64,000 nucleotides of DNA from Chrysemys picta bellii (lineage: Eukaryota > Chordata > Testudines > Emydidae), in the NCBI RefSeq assembly GCF_011386835.1, contig NC_088809.1, positions 7,253,704 through 7,317,703 on the forward strand, written 5' to 3'. The notes below the pieces were generated by a model. The model worked only from the letters and a program-made list of their open reading frames with translations, was not told where the DNA came from and made no database searches. Below are positions 35,165-46,574 of the stretch, piece after piece; positions within the stretch are counted from its first letter, which is position 1; each line of letters begins with the position of its first letter. A program made the translations under genes and the position numbers.

Positions 35165-35336
35165 AGTTGGTAGGTTCACACCCCTTACAGACATCCACCT
35201 CAAAGTGCTTTACAGTCATTAATGAATGAAGTTGTACAACCCTTCTGTGGGACAGTAATGTTTTATCTATCAACTTGTTACAGACGGGCAACTATTAAGT
35301 GATTTGACCAAGGAGCCAAGATTTTATCAAGTGACC
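35165..35336 (-). repeat. MIR-type SINE, antisense, left part (interrupted)
   Basis: The plus strand shows cacctcaaagtgctttacag, a decayed middle with gttacagacgggcaactatt, and aagtgatttgaccaaggagc. The match then stops at the start of the hairpin element at 35337. The remaining part resumes after 35490. Confidence 0.6.
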
Positions 35337-35490
35337 AGTGATTTTTGGTGTCTGTTTTTAGGTCCCCAACTTGAGATGCCTTAAAAAGACTTGATTTTCC
35401 AAAGGATGGGGGCTCAACACTTTGTGGAAACCAGGCTCTTTCCTTTTAAGGTGTCTCAAGTTGGACACCTAGAAAGCTCCCAAAATAACT
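35337..35490. mobile_element. Long-TIR hairpin MITE, 154 bp, nested in a MIR copy
   Basis: The left arm (agtgatttttggtgtctg, then ggtccccaacttgagatgcc) is the approximate reverse complement of the right arm (aaggtgtctcaagttggaca, then gctcccaaaataact). The arms are about 45 bp with a unique middle of about 65 bp. It separates two halves of an antisense MIR copy, so it inserted later than the MIR. No target duplication is certain. Confidence 0.6.
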
Positions 35491-35580
35491 ATTAAAAACC
35501 TTGGCCAGACAGTCTGTGTCAGAACCAGTATTGGCACCTATTTATTCTGGTTCCCAGTCCTGTGCTTTAATTTAAAGCTT
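35491..35580 (-). repeat. MIR-type SINE, antisense, right part
   Basis: The plus strand reads cagacagtctgtgtcagaac, then tattctggttcccagtcctg and tgctttaattt. This fits the antisense MIR core and head continuing the copy interrupted at 35337. Confidence 0.5.
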
Positions 35581-35589
35581 ATCAGGAAT

Positions 35590-35925
35590 TTTTTGATTAA
35601 ACCAAACCTTTTTACGGGAAAGGGTTAGTTTCAATTAATTTTTTTGACTTGGGGGGAAAAATGTGAGGATAAAAGTTTCAAAATTATCTAAATTTTCCTT
35701 TTCCAGCTCAAAGTTTTAAAAAAATAAAAACTGTCAATCAAGACAAAATGTTTTAAAATTATCCAAGCAAAATGTTAGGGTGATTTTTTTTTTTTCAGAT
35801 TTTCAGTGCACACAATTTTTTGAGATTTCAACTTTTAGTCTTGACTGAGGATGGGGGGAAAAATTTGATGGTGGAAATTTTCATATGACAGAAAAACTGT
35901 TTCCCATTCAGCTCTACTTTATCCA
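35590..35925 (-). repeat. A/T-rich dispersed repeat
   Basis: Long runs of aaatttt, ttttaaaa and ttttttt alternate over about 330 bp, ending tttcccattcagctctac. The texture matches the copies at 18300, 24183 and 48165. Its classification is unknown. Confidence 0.4.
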
Positions 35926-36943
35926 TCAGATTACAGGGGGGATCATTGTTTATTACAGTCCTCTCTGGAACAACAGTTCACAAGCTTTTAGTTTTCTTAG
36001 AATTGCTCTTTCTTTATAACTTTAAAAAAAAAATCAAGGAACTTTTGGACCATACTGTAGCAGAGATATTAAAGCTGAAGGGAAGTACTTTGTTTACCAG
36101 ATAAATAGGCTTGGTGACACTCTGGATATGTAGAGAGTGGTGAATAATTTCTTCTGCCTGGGCTATGTATCCTTAGAGAACTCGATGAATTTTTCATCCT
36201 AGAAGATGAGTTCGGGTCATTAATTGCAGTTTGCCACAGGTCTGCTCCACTTTTGTCTGGGTATCTCCTATCTCCTTCAACATACAACTCATTTACCCTT
36301 TCTAATCTGTGTAACATTTGCATTGTAAATTGGTTAGCTTAACTTAATACATGAGTAACCTTAGCAAACCTTTTGGAAAGGATATTATGTGCATTGTTAA
36401 AAAAAAAGAAAAGAAAAGGGCTCCTTCTCTTGCATTTGCATGCTCTGCCTTGCCTAGAAGTTGCCAGGGTGGGATACAGGGATTCTACTCACTGAAATCT
36501 CCATGTCCTCTGATATTTCAGATCAGCTGGTCACCTTTTACCTCAGATAATTTGAATCCAAGGTTAAAACCAAATCACCGTGTATGCATTCTGACAAGTT
36601 ACAGAAAAGCGTATGCAAGTTGCCATCATCCTATGGTCTGAGAATCATGATATTTTATTCTGTCTGCCTACGTGGGCTCTGTTGATGGCACAGGGCCATG
36701 GAGCTGTTTTCCGTATGCTGCCAACTTGTTCACGTGACTCTGCAATGTTTGTTTTAGCCCCTTTTTTAAGTGCCTCACAGAGCATGCACAATTTCAAGAG
36801 GAGGTTTTTGTATGTCTCTGTGTACGTCTCTCCCTCTGCCTGCTTTGCAGGAACCGTCAGGCAGGCTGAATGCTCCTGACCCATGGGCACAGAAATTGTC
36901 CTCTTTACTTCTGAAGATAAATCCAGCTCTGAACTAAATTAAC
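35926..36943. other. Unassigned non-coding stretch
   Basis: No gene, RNA or named repeat could be supported. Confidence 0.4.
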
Positions 36944-37026
36944 AAACTAAATTAATGATGGCATATCCCAAACTAAATTAATGATGGCATATCCCAAACT
37001 AAATTCATGATGGCATATCCCAAACT
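36944..37026. repeat. 26-bp minisatellite, 3.2 copies
   Basis: The unit aaactaaattaatgatggca plus tatccc repeats at 36944-36969, 36970-36995 and 36996-37021. There is one substitution in the third copy and a partial fourth copy. A decayed half-unit (gaactaaattaac) precedes it. Confidence 0.95.
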
Positions 37027-39100
37027 CTAACCGCAGGCAGGCAAGGTTCATAATGGATTTCTCTTTGGAAGTCCCATTGCTGGAAATCATCCTCTAAGCA
37101 GTGCACACTTGATGCACATACACAGTGCCTCATCTCTTGGCTTCTTGCACTCGGAGCCATCTGTTAGGGTGGCATGGTGCCCAAGCTGAAGTTTTGCTGG
37201 AACTCTGCCTTAGGCACAGGTGCCAAGAAATGATGGTCTTAGATGGGCAAGCACCACAGCCCTGCAAGTCTCTTATCTCCTGTAGGAAGTCAGGACTGCC
37301 ATATTGTTCCCTCACCCATGCATCTTTGAATGCGGGAAAGTTTAGGGGGTCAGAGACTGAACTTTGCCAGTGTTTGCCCCCAGCCTTACCCCCTCCGCTG
37401 TATTTCTAACTGCAAATACCTGCTATGTGGAGCACAAAAAAGAAGCACTTCGCAGTAGAGGTGCTATTATTATTTCTTTAAATGAACGGCAACTCTTGAG
37501 TTTTCATAAGCAATAGCTGAGAAGGAGGAGTTAAAATACATAAGAATTGACTTGACCCCAGTGCCCAAGAGTGAACTGAATATGAGCCACTCAGAGTCTT
37601 ACCTCATTTTGGGGGGCTGTCAGGTGGAAAAGGTGGGGTTTGTTTTCACTTCTCTGCACTGCTGAGCTGCGCGGTTTCAGCAAGGATAGGAAGCAGGAGC
37701 TCCGGATTACAAGGACAAAAAGCCGTTCTCTCAAGATTTCACACCCAAATGGAGCCAGGGACTATGAGAAATCTTATAGGGGAGCTTGTTCTCATCACGT
37801 TGCCTATTTCCTAGACAGGGACGGTTTGGAGGAATTTAGAAAAGCATTCAAGCTTTCAGCAGATTCCCCAACCCTATTGTCTATGCTATCAGGGTGAATA
37901 TGCAACAATGCCTTATTCTTAACCTTCAAATTGTAATCACAAAATGGTTAATGGCTGTCAGTGGAGGGCCCTTAGCTCTGGAGTTCTTCGCCAACAAAGA
38001 GCAGGATGAGTTTGTTACACCTGCCTTTGCGGTCCAGGGCCAAATGTAAATCCTCTCTGAAACAATGGAAAAAGATTCCCATTGACTTCATTGGGTTTGG
38101 GGTCAGACCAGTGGAAGGTGCAATTCTTTGTATAGGCCTTCCCTCAACAAAGAAAGCTACTAAATGCCTGGTGTGATTATTTCCCTCCCTTAGATATTTT
38201 CTTCCTAGAATAATCCGTAAGAATAAAACCCTTCATAATAGAGGAGTAGAGAATGTTCCACTCTTACACAACACTTCTACTTCATTTTAACGCTATACTG
38301 TGCCTAGATACCATGATGAGGGGTGCACTAGAAACACTGGACATAGGTGCCCATTCCCCAATTATCTGCTTATTTATTTAAATAAAGAACTCTTGTGAGA
38401 ATTGGCATATTTCTATATTTTTATGAAAATTGGCACATTTGCGTTCCTGGGGGTAGGTTCCATTAACATGTCAGTATTTGTAATCGCCTCAGTGAGAGAA
38501 GATAAAAGAACGGGGGAAGTCATCTGATAGACCCAGGGATACTAGTTTGCATTCTGTGGCTTCAGATAACAAATTGCGCGAGTAAAGAAAATAATCTATG
38601 CAGGAGAATGTATTGTGCGGAGAGGAGTAGAACGGTATCAGGAGGGTGCAAATCTTCACGTGGTTGTTAATCCTGTAGAATCACGCAGGGTAGTTATTGC
38701 CATTCTCGCTGGTACCTTTTGCTCTAATGAAGTCAGGTGTATCCATTCTACTTGGCTCAATATCCTGTGCCTCATTCCAGCCTCTCCAACAGAGGAGATG
38801 GCTGGCACCCCCGAACGGACTTATTGTTCCAATCTTTAGATACAAACCCTTCCCCTGCGCCATGCGTTGGGTGTCAGTGGATCAGAACCATTCTAAATAT
38901 GTGATCACATGTTGCCACTGGTTTATTTTGTCCCAGTGCTCACTGAGTTGTCTCCCGTCTTCCCTTTCCTGCTCCCCAGCTGTTCATAGGTATAAAGATT
39001 CCATAGAGAAATCCCACGGTGGAGTAAAATGCACTTGAACCTGATCATTAAAATTAAGACTTAGCCCAATATGTTGTTTCTCTGCTCACTCAGTCCCTGC
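37027..39100. other. Unassigned non-coding stretch
   Basis: No gene is supported. Frames of about 80-113 codons at 37125-37409, 37640-37897 and 38697-39038 have no recognisable motif and no supporting splice context. Confidence 0.4.
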
Positions 39101-41135
39101 GGCTCAAGAGAAAAACAAAAGTGCCCAATCTGGGTAATCAGCAGCCTGCTTCCCACGTGTTCTCACTCACATGTGGAGGGACCACCAGGTTTTGAGGTGT
39201 CTCGCTGAAGGCTGCTGCTGGAGAAATGTCGCCCTCTTGGACGTGCTCCTGCTTCCAGTGAAATTAATGGCAAGACTCCCACTGCGCCATGAACGTCAAT
39301 GGGATCAGGGCCTGTGTTCTAAACTGCAAAGTCATTTCCAGAACCAGCACTTCTCTTGCCTGTCTGCACATGCAGTAACCTGGCTCATGCCCATGTTACG
39401 TTCACCCATTTGGTAGGCAGTGAAGAACGACTGAAACTCTTGTCACTGACCCAGTGTGTCAGGTAGCTCAGAAGGCCATTGAACTTGAAGGCCAGTGAAG
39501 GAATTGTCCAAATGACATCAGCAGGGCACCATGGTATTCTTAAAGATGACAGGAAGGGGCCACTCTGCTTGTGAAGCTGATTCAATCTCTATGACCTATT
39601 AATTGCTTCAGCAACACACAAGTGGACATTTCTACTTGACCTGAAGGAGTAACTCAATCAGCTGGTTGCCGTAGTAGACCCTTAACCTTTTACATGGACC
39701 ATCAGCTAGAGGCCCACATTCTCCTTGACCACAGATTCATTTCACATATAGTGTCTGGCTGTCAAAGAATAGCTGCTTCTATTCATGACCCAGAGTCAGA
39801 TTCAAAGCAGTGACTTTCAAACAACAGGTCCCATCTGCCATTACCAATCCACTGAGTTGTCCATTTCTTGCTTGAATGTGCTTTGGTAGGCTCCAGACAT
39901 TCCTTGTTCCCTTTCACTCCATTCTGATCTCTGATTAAATGGAAGCGTTTTCGTCACGTATCTAGTAAAACCAGATGCTGTCTTTTTACTACATATCCCA
40001 AAACACCCTCTCTAGCTAAGAGAACTGGACCTGCTCCGGCGCGATGCCGAAGAGGAAGAACATACAGTGCTTTGATGGGCTCAGTTTGCCAGCATTGCTC
40101 TCTCCTCACCTGATTTTACTGAAGCTCAGACCCTGGAAGACTCTTCCCTTTCCTCAAAAGACCAGAGCCCCCAGAGTCTAGTTGCTTTGGTCTTGTTTAC
40201 GGTTACAGCAGCCCTATTTGTTCTTTCATGTTAAAACTTTGGGCTTGGTGTGAGTTGGTGGTGTAGATTTTCACCCTTATAATGCCCAGCTCCTCACTAC
40301 AGGCCAGTGAAAGCAAAGCCGCAGGCTCCGCTGAGCTCTCTACAGCTTGGGCTGTACGTCAGTTTAAATGAGCCTTGTAGCTCCCATACCTAAAATCTTT
40401 GAAATATGCTGCAAAGAGGAAACTTAATGAGCATCAAGGCAAATCCTAGGAGGGCTGTAATATTCTCAGTGTGTACAAATCACTGTTTAGGATGTCTCTG
40501 CCTGAAAGTCCTTTTTCACCTAGATCATTACACAGTATTAGAGTCTCCATCAAGAAGTGCATAGTTTGCATGCTATTCTATTTCATCCGGGTCTGGAGAT
40601 GCATTCAATTCCATCCTATAAATATATGGGAAAAGCATGGATTTATGGCACCAAAATCTCCTGAATATCTTTTTAAAGTTTCTTTTTATGAACACAAACC
40701 ATCTGAAAATCCGGAGATTGTGGTATTCGATAAGGGGGGAGGGAAGGGTAACTGCCTTCCTTTACTGCCTTAAACCTCAGGCTGTCGCGCAAACCAGCGG
40801 GAAACGTCTAACGTATCTCTCAATCTAGAGTTTGACATCCAGCCCAAAGAAGGACACGATACTCAGTTGTTGATTCAAATCAATATTTAGGAAGCCGAGT
40901 GCCCTTTTATAGCACTTGTTTTACTATTCTCCTAGGCAGCTTTGCCTGGGATATGGAATAGGAGATGCAGCTAACCCCCACATCCCTTGATAACATTCAG
41001 GATTTAGCACAGTTTGGTAAAGTCCTCTCTCTGATGTGAAAATATTGCTAAGGTGTATTTCTGAAGCCATTTCCATCCAAGCACTCGCGGTGGTTCTACA
41101 AATATGAATTAAGCATCCCGACCTCTTTGTGTATG
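39101..41135. other. Unassigned non-coding stretch
   Basis: No gene, RNA or named repeat could be supported. A short decayed 'gtgaaattaatggcaagactc' hairpin-repeat fragment lies near 39258-39318. Confidence 0.4.
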
Positions 41136-41278
41136 AATCTACACCTTCGTAAACTGAGGCAGAGAGATGATAAAGGACTTGCCCAAGATCATGCAGTAAA
41201 CCAGCTGTAGAACCTGGAACAATTTTGACTTCTAGTCTCTATTCTAACCACTCAAAAAAAAAAAAAAAAAAAAAAAAA
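41136..41278 (-). repeat. MIR-type SINE, antisense, abutting a poly-A run
   Basis: The plus strand has cttcgtaaactgaggcagag, gacttgcccaagatcatgca and ctctattctaaccactc (antisense head). It runs directly into 25 A residues at 41254-41278. For an antisense MIR the A-run lies at its 5' side, so it is more likely a later microsatellite expansion or another insertion's tail. Confidence 0.7.
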
Positions 41279-41354
41279 GCTACAATCCATGTAACCAACA
41301 AAGCGATGCCAATCCTTCACCGTATTTGTTTGTTTGTGTTGTATCCCCATCAGG

Positions 41355-41453
41355 CAGGGGGTCTGGAGCAATTTGTAGAGTGGGGGTGCTGAGAGCCATT
41401 GAACCAAACTGTAAACCTTGTATATGATGGCACCCCTAGCTCCAGCACCTATG
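41355..41453. mobile_element. hAT-type MITE, shortened copy
   Basis: The ends cagggggtctggagca and agctccagcacctatg form an imperfect inverted repeat. The interior (agagccattgaaccaaactg, taaaccttgtatatgatgg) matches the 17887-18022 copy but lacks its 'aaaccacttcaagccaggg' segment. No target-site duplication could be resolved. Confidence 0.6.
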
Positions 41454-41590
41454 CCTTTGTTGCTCTTTGTCTTTAGGTTCAGGCAAGGATTGTGTGTCTT
41501 CTGTAAGAGTAGATCACCCAGCACAATGGGGCCCTGATCTTGATGGGGGTGTTGGGGACTACCATAATATAAACTTTTACTGCTAGTAAT
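41454..41590 (+). repeat. L2-type 3' tail, sense
   Basis: The motifs cccagcacaatggggccctg, atcttgatgggggtgttggg and gactaccataatataaa give the L2-tail order. The copy follows the hAT element directly. Confidence 0.65.
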
Positions 41591-41620
41591 ATGACCTGTC
41601 TCAACATGAAACTCAGTCAC

Positions 41621-41621
41621 C

Positions 41622-41654
<33 letters not shown>

Positions 41655-41659
41655 CACGC
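41621..41659. repeat. (GT)n-(GC)n alternating tract
   Basis: About 39 bases alternate purine and pyrimidine: a GT run followed by gcgcgcgcacgc. Alternating GT/GC is the classic sequence for left-handed Z-DNA. Confidence 0.9.
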
Positions 41660-41849
41660 AGTGTACAATCTTGTTGACAATGCAAAGGGTGGAAACTTCT
41701 CTCTGTGAACTCAGACTGCTTTTAGGATTATTCACATCTCAGTACCTTGTACCTTTCTTTCTAATCTGCTATTAATCACACTCCGATTTTTGTGTTGTTT
41801 TGATTGTTGTTGGGGTTTTTTTTGAGAGCAGGGGGATGTGTGTTAAATA

Positions 41850-42180
41850 GCATGTTTTGCTGAATAAATCAGAGAGGTTGCCGGCAGCCTGCCACAGTAA
41901 ATATGCATGTTAAATCAAATCAGATCTGCAGCAATAGTAAAGATTTAATGGTCGGGGTTTGTTTTCTCCCTACCATAAACATGGAGATGTGAGCACTTCA
42001 CGTTGAGAACATCTGTGGACTGGGCAGGAGGTGTCAGGAGCTGGATCTAACATGCAAGGCTTCTCTTCTGTGGCCAATTAAACAAATTGCAGCAAAACAG
42101 CATTTTATTAGTATTTGCCCATAGCAGTCGCCTGCTGCAATAAATTTCCTTCAGGCACACTCGAGAAAGGGGGGGGAAAA
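41850..42180. promoter_or_regulatory. Candidate conserved non-coding block
   Basis: The block is repeat-free with dense A/T cores for developmental factors: aatatgcatgttaaat near 41900-41915, ggccaattaaacaaattgca near 42072-42091, and tttattagtatttgc. Conservation is inferred from texture only. An enhancer-like role is possible but not shown. Confidence 0.3.
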
Positions 42181-42527
42181 TTGGCACGTTAACTAGTGAA
42201 TGGTGGAAAGAGAGCACCGTGGCATAGCCTCTGGGGCTACTGAATATCAAAGTGCCTGTCTCCAAAAACAACTGCTCTGCTTTATCATAAACATGGTGAG
42301 TTATGAGATGCTGCCCTGCAAACCATGCACAAATAATAATAATGAGGAGGAGCAGGGAGAGTTGGTTTCCCCAGGCAGGGGGATGTTCAGAGAAGACTTA
42401 ATAACAAAACTTACCCTGATTATTCTCCTCTTTAGGGCAAGTTCTGCCATTATACTTTAAAATTCTTTAACAAGTTCTTTTTTCCTCTCTTGTTTCTTTG
42501 TGCTTTTATTTTTAGCACAAGTTTGGC

Positions 42528-42556
42528 TTTTTTTTTTCTTTCTTTCTTTCTTTTTT
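42528..42556. repeat. Poly-T and (CTTT)n microsatellite
   Basis: A T-run grades into four ctttc repeats. Confidence 0.85.
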
Positions 42557-42594
42557 AAAGGCTTAACTGCTCTCCACAAGTAGCCTCATGGGGG

Positions 42595-42680
42595 GCCGAA
42601 TTCATCCCTGATGTAGATTGGTTGAAATCAAGGGAGGGTTTCAGCAGACTACTCAAGTGCTTATAGTTAAGCACACATGT
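42595..42680 (-). repeat. Hairpin-MITE fragment
   Basis: The segment gggccgaattcatccctgat and agtgcttatagttaagcaca resembles one arm of the 3172-3303 hairpin family. It is short and diverged. Confidence 0.4.
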
Positions 42681-43384
42681 TCACATGCATGGTTGCGAGG
42701 AGAGGGTGATATGTATTAATACAATGAAGTTATGGAGCCGCGTCCTCTCTTAGTGTGAGATGTGAGTCACACTCCCATCTTGTATTTTTTGAGTGATCAG
42801 TCCGAGAACTGAAACAGGAAAGTAATGGCCTCTTTTTCTCACTCTGTTCTCTTTCCTGGTCCAGCGCATCACCATCATGTTGATTGATACACCATCACTA
42901 CTGAAAACTGGCTTTCTTGTACGGCACACACACAAAGTTAGGATGCACTTGAGATCAAGCTGTCCTCTCCAGAGAGGTCCTGGGACAGTAGAAAGTATCA
43001 ATAAATACCCAAAATAGCTGACGTTAAGGCTAACGGATGGCGTTCATGCCACACAAATACTGTCTGCCTGTGAAATGTTGCAACAAGAAATCACCTATTT
43101 GTTCCTTGGTTATCTCCATATTTTACATTTTAAGCTCCATCCATATCTAGATAGTGTCACTCGTTAGCCTGGTAATTCCTCATTTTCAGAAGCAATTATT
43201 GACATCTTCCAGTTTCACAGGGTGTCTCTGTTGTTATGGGTTCTCCCCCCTCCCCGGCTTTTTCAAGGCTGCTCAGATAAAGAGATAAATAACTCTAACA
43301 ACGTTTCTGATTGATAGCAAATTAATGCTCAACTCTCACGCCTTTTAAACTGTGTCACTTTAGACTGCCTAAAAATTGTATTTT
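42681..43384. other. Unassigned non-coding stretch
   Basis: No gene or named repeat could be supported. The part after about 43180 is repeat-free. Confidence 0.4.
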
Positions 43385-43640
43385 CTTTTTTCCAAGAACA
43401 ACAAAATCGAGGCGGTTTATTATTACCAGACATTAATTATCTGATTGTAATGAAGTAGCTGACCAGATTGGCTGTTGATGGATTATACCGATGAAATTGT
43501 ATTGCCGTTGATACATGGAATATGTTTAGATGGCATCAACCTTTTGACTTAAGCACGGATTTGATTTATACCTTATTAACATAATTCCCAACACGTTGCT
43601 GCTTTGAAAAAGAAAATGAGTGTCTAACCAGAAGCTAACA
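43385..43640. promoter_or_regulatory. Candidate conserved non-coding block
   Basis: The block is repeat-free with high-complexity A/T sequence: gtttattattaccagacatt, aattatctgattgtaatgaa, gctgttgatggattatacc. It contains homeobox-type TAATTA and TGATTGAT-like sites, including a possible PBX/MEIS-type site. This is inference without alignment. Confidence 0.3.
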
Positions 43641-43777
43641 AGTTTAATGGCTTGCTTGAAGGAAAACATAGCCATTGACTGAGCATAACTAACTACAGGC
43701 ATTAATGTGTTGTTGTTTCGTTATAAATATATATTTAAAAGGAAAAGTTTGTATCAAGCTGCCATAGGCTGTCCCTA

Positions 43778-43975
43778 CACCTCTACCTCGATATAACGCT
43801 GTCCTCGGGAGCCAAAAAATCTTACCACGGTATAGGTGAAACCGCGTTCTATCGAACTTGCTTTGATCCACCGGAGTGCGCAGCCGCGCCCACCCCTCCC
43901 CCCCCGGAGCACTGCTTTACCACATTATATCCGAATTCGTGTTATATCGGGTCGCGTTATATTGAGGTAGAGGTG
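43778..43975. mobile_element. Mariner/Tigger-type MITE, 198 bp, TA duplication
   Basis: The ends cacctctacctcgatataac and gttatattgaggtagaggtg are inverted repeats with one mismatch in 20 bases. TA lies at 43776-43777 and 43976-43977. Internal repeats of the terminus (gttatatcgg, acggtatagg) occur. A TA duplication fits Tc1/mariner-superfamily transposition. There is no coding capacity. Confidence 0.85.
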
Positions 43976-44224
43976 TACTTATAAAAACACTACACTAAAA
44001 GGCTATATCTGAGATCCTTCTATACTTAGCGATGCAGACGCTAATGCACAATAGCCTGTTTATGAAACTATCTGTACTTTGAGTTGGGAGACATGAGCAT
44101 GGTGGTGGAAATTAGATTTGGGGGATTTCAAGTCTACCTGATCCCCAGGGATATTGCCAATTGTTTGCAGTGCTTTGCTCTTCTAAAGAGGGGCGATGAC
44201 GATATGGACAATATCAAGCTCTTA
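43976..44224. other. Unassigned stretch
   Basis: I see nothing that can be supported. Confidence 0.4.
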
Positions 44225-44404
44225 TACAGCATTCTACATCATCAGTTCTCAAAGCACTTCACAAAGGAGGTCGGTATTGTTACCCTCATTTTTCAGAAGA
44301 GGAAGCTGAGGCAAAGTGACTGTCCCAAGGTCAGCCAGCAGAGCAGTGACAGAGCTGTGACTAGGAGCCAGGGCTCCTGAGGTCCAGTCCAGTGCTTTAG
44401 AATA
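44225..44404 (-). repeat. MIR-type SINE, antisense
   Basis: The plus strand shows ttctcaaagcacttcacaaa, ggaggtcggtattgttaccc, cagaagaggaagctgaggca, aagtgactgtcccaaggtca and gtccagtccagtgctttaga. This is a long antisense MIR copy. Confidence 0.8.
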
Positions 44405-44560
44405 TAACTTTGAAATAAGTGTGTGTAAAGGCCCGGCGCATATGTGCAAGGAGCTGTCTTTTTGTTCTGTGTACATACAGTGCCTAGCACATTAGTGGGA
44501 TCCTGGTCCATGACTGGGGCTTTTAGACACTACCATAATACAAGTAATGAAGAAGAAGCA
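44405..44560 (+). repeat. L2-type 3' tail, sense
   Basis: The motifs acatacagtgcctagcacat, ggtccatgactggggctttt and agacactaccataatacaag show the L2-tail order. It lies back to back with the preceding antisense MIR. Confidence 0.7.
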
Positions 44561-46560
44561 TGAGGCTATGGACATGTTCAGGCTGCAAAACATGGCTGCC
44601 ATTTACTCCCATTTTGCAAATGTTGGGTTACTAATGATTGCTAAAGTTTTCTACCAGACAGGTCCTAGCTAAGTGGCTGGCAGATCTTTCTCTCTAAAGA
44701 TAGTCCCATTTTGTCCTTTAAATCCTGTTGCGTTCTATCATGTCAGCAGGTAAACAAGGCAAAATACCTGAACACTTCTGTACATTTCTGTGAGTACAGG
44801 TGTGAAACTAGCTCAGCTAGTGAAAACGCAGGAATAAATGAGAAATTCGAGGGAGGGTGTATGAGAGAGAGAGGGAGGAAGAGTTGAGATATTGCAATCA
44901 TAAAACCAACACTGTTGAAAGCAAGAAATAGTAACCCTGGACTTTGAAATCACCTGGGTCCAAGTTCTGCACTGAGATCCATGCACAGCACAGCAACACC
45001 TGCTGATTCCTTAAGAAGAGACTCAGCAAAATGTTTCCTCCTTTTCCGGAGAGAGCGTCTCTTCAAATGCTTTCTCCACCGTTTTGAATGTTGCAATCAG
45101 ACGAAATTTGTATGGGGGGGTGGGTATAGTGAAAAGTATACGGGCTCCCTTTACAGGAGGCAGAACTACACTTTCAGCGTGCGCTTAGTCCGCTAGATCA
45201 AATTATTCTGAATACACGAGTACAGTCACTTCAGTATGGCCATGCTGTGTGGGGGTGCACCGAAGTGCCTCCGTGAAAAGCAGCGTTGCTACGTGGATGG
45301 CTAAGACGATGGTGAGCCATGTCTTGCTATCGCTGCTGCTGCAATTGTTCCCTTGCTCAGTGTGGAGACACGTCCCGGTTGTTTTTTTATGAGCCAGTAC
45401 CAGCTTTGCAAGTCTTGCCTTCGGAGCTATGGCACCGAGCGCCCCATCAGTGTGCAGCTCAAACCCATCTCCCTCTCTTGGGCTGAGCCCAAATCTGAAA
45501 ACTCCAAACTTTAGGCGGGTTCTAATATGGATCACGAGCCCTCAACTTGGGGGATTTTTCTGAGCCAGGGTTTCGGTTGAAATACGAAGCTTGGTTCTAG
45601 AATCAGCTTAGCTCTGAACTTCGAGTTGGTCCCATCTCTTCCTTGCCGGAGCTTTAGAACGCTGCAAAAATCACTGATCACTCTCCTAAAAGCCGAGCTT
45701 GCTCCCGAGAGCTTTGGTTCGTAATTTTGAAAAAGCCCAGTTCCAAAGATTGGGCCTGGCACTGCCGTCCTTCCTCGGGTAAAACTCCCATTGTTTCTTT
45801 ATTGCTCTGCATGACGGTTTTGTCTCTGTTTCCAGTGTCTGGAGTGTCCTCCTGCCTAGCACTTTGACACCTTGGGCTTTGATTAATGAGGAGCTGTCCC
45901 CTGCCCTATATGAATCCCAGTTAGGTTTGGTGCTTATTAATTACAGCACAGCACTGTCAGCACATTTAGAACTGGGGGTCCTGTTTTTCTAATTCCCTCT
46001 TTTTATTTCCTGTTGCTTTCATTGGCTTTCCTGCCCTTTCTCTCTCCTCCTCCTCCTGGTCACTGATAGATGAGGTTTCAGCGGCAGTAGATGTCATGCT
46101 GGCTGAGCCAAAGGTCAGTGCTGGTAATGACTCCAGAAAAAGCAGCTGTTCAACAACTGACCACTTTCACGGTGTGGCCCCAGTTTCTCACCTTCTTATC
46201 TGCTTCTACTCACCCGGAGCTGCGTCTCATGCGAGCTCCTAAGCCCAGACTTCTCAGGCTGCGCTGGGAGAATCTCTCCCTTTCCCCTGTTTATAAGCAA
46301 CTTGCATCTCGGTTTCCTGTACTCATCACTCACCCTTGATTTTGTAAAAGCTTTTACAGTTCAGGTGGAATCTGCATCCCCTTGGGATATATTGGAAATT
46401 AGGGGTATGTTACACTGAAGACACATTTTGGGGGTTATTTTCTTTGCTTTTGTGATTGTTGCTTCATTGTATGATGATTTCTTAAAATGCTTCCAAAATT
46501 ATTTTTTTAAAGAAATCATGATTTATTATGGATAATCTGGAGCAAGTGAGGGCAGCATCT
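44561..46560. other. Unassigned non-coding stretch
   Basis: No gene is supported. About 45860-46010 is repeat-free and contains tgcttattaattacagcaca, so it may be a small conserved element. The frames at 45203-45762 have no recognisable family and may overlap a decayed repeat. Confidence 0.35.
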
Positions 46561-46574
46561 GGCTGTCGTTGTTC

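Noticed and set aside
36944..37026. Possible CRISPR-like array
   Set aside because: The 26-bp units are directly adjacent without spacers and the DNA is vertebrate, so this is a minisatellite.
41252..41680. A 142-codon minus-strand frame
   Set aside because: It begins in the GT/GC microsatellite and ends in the poly-A tract, reading through a hAT MITE and an L2 tail. It is not a gene.
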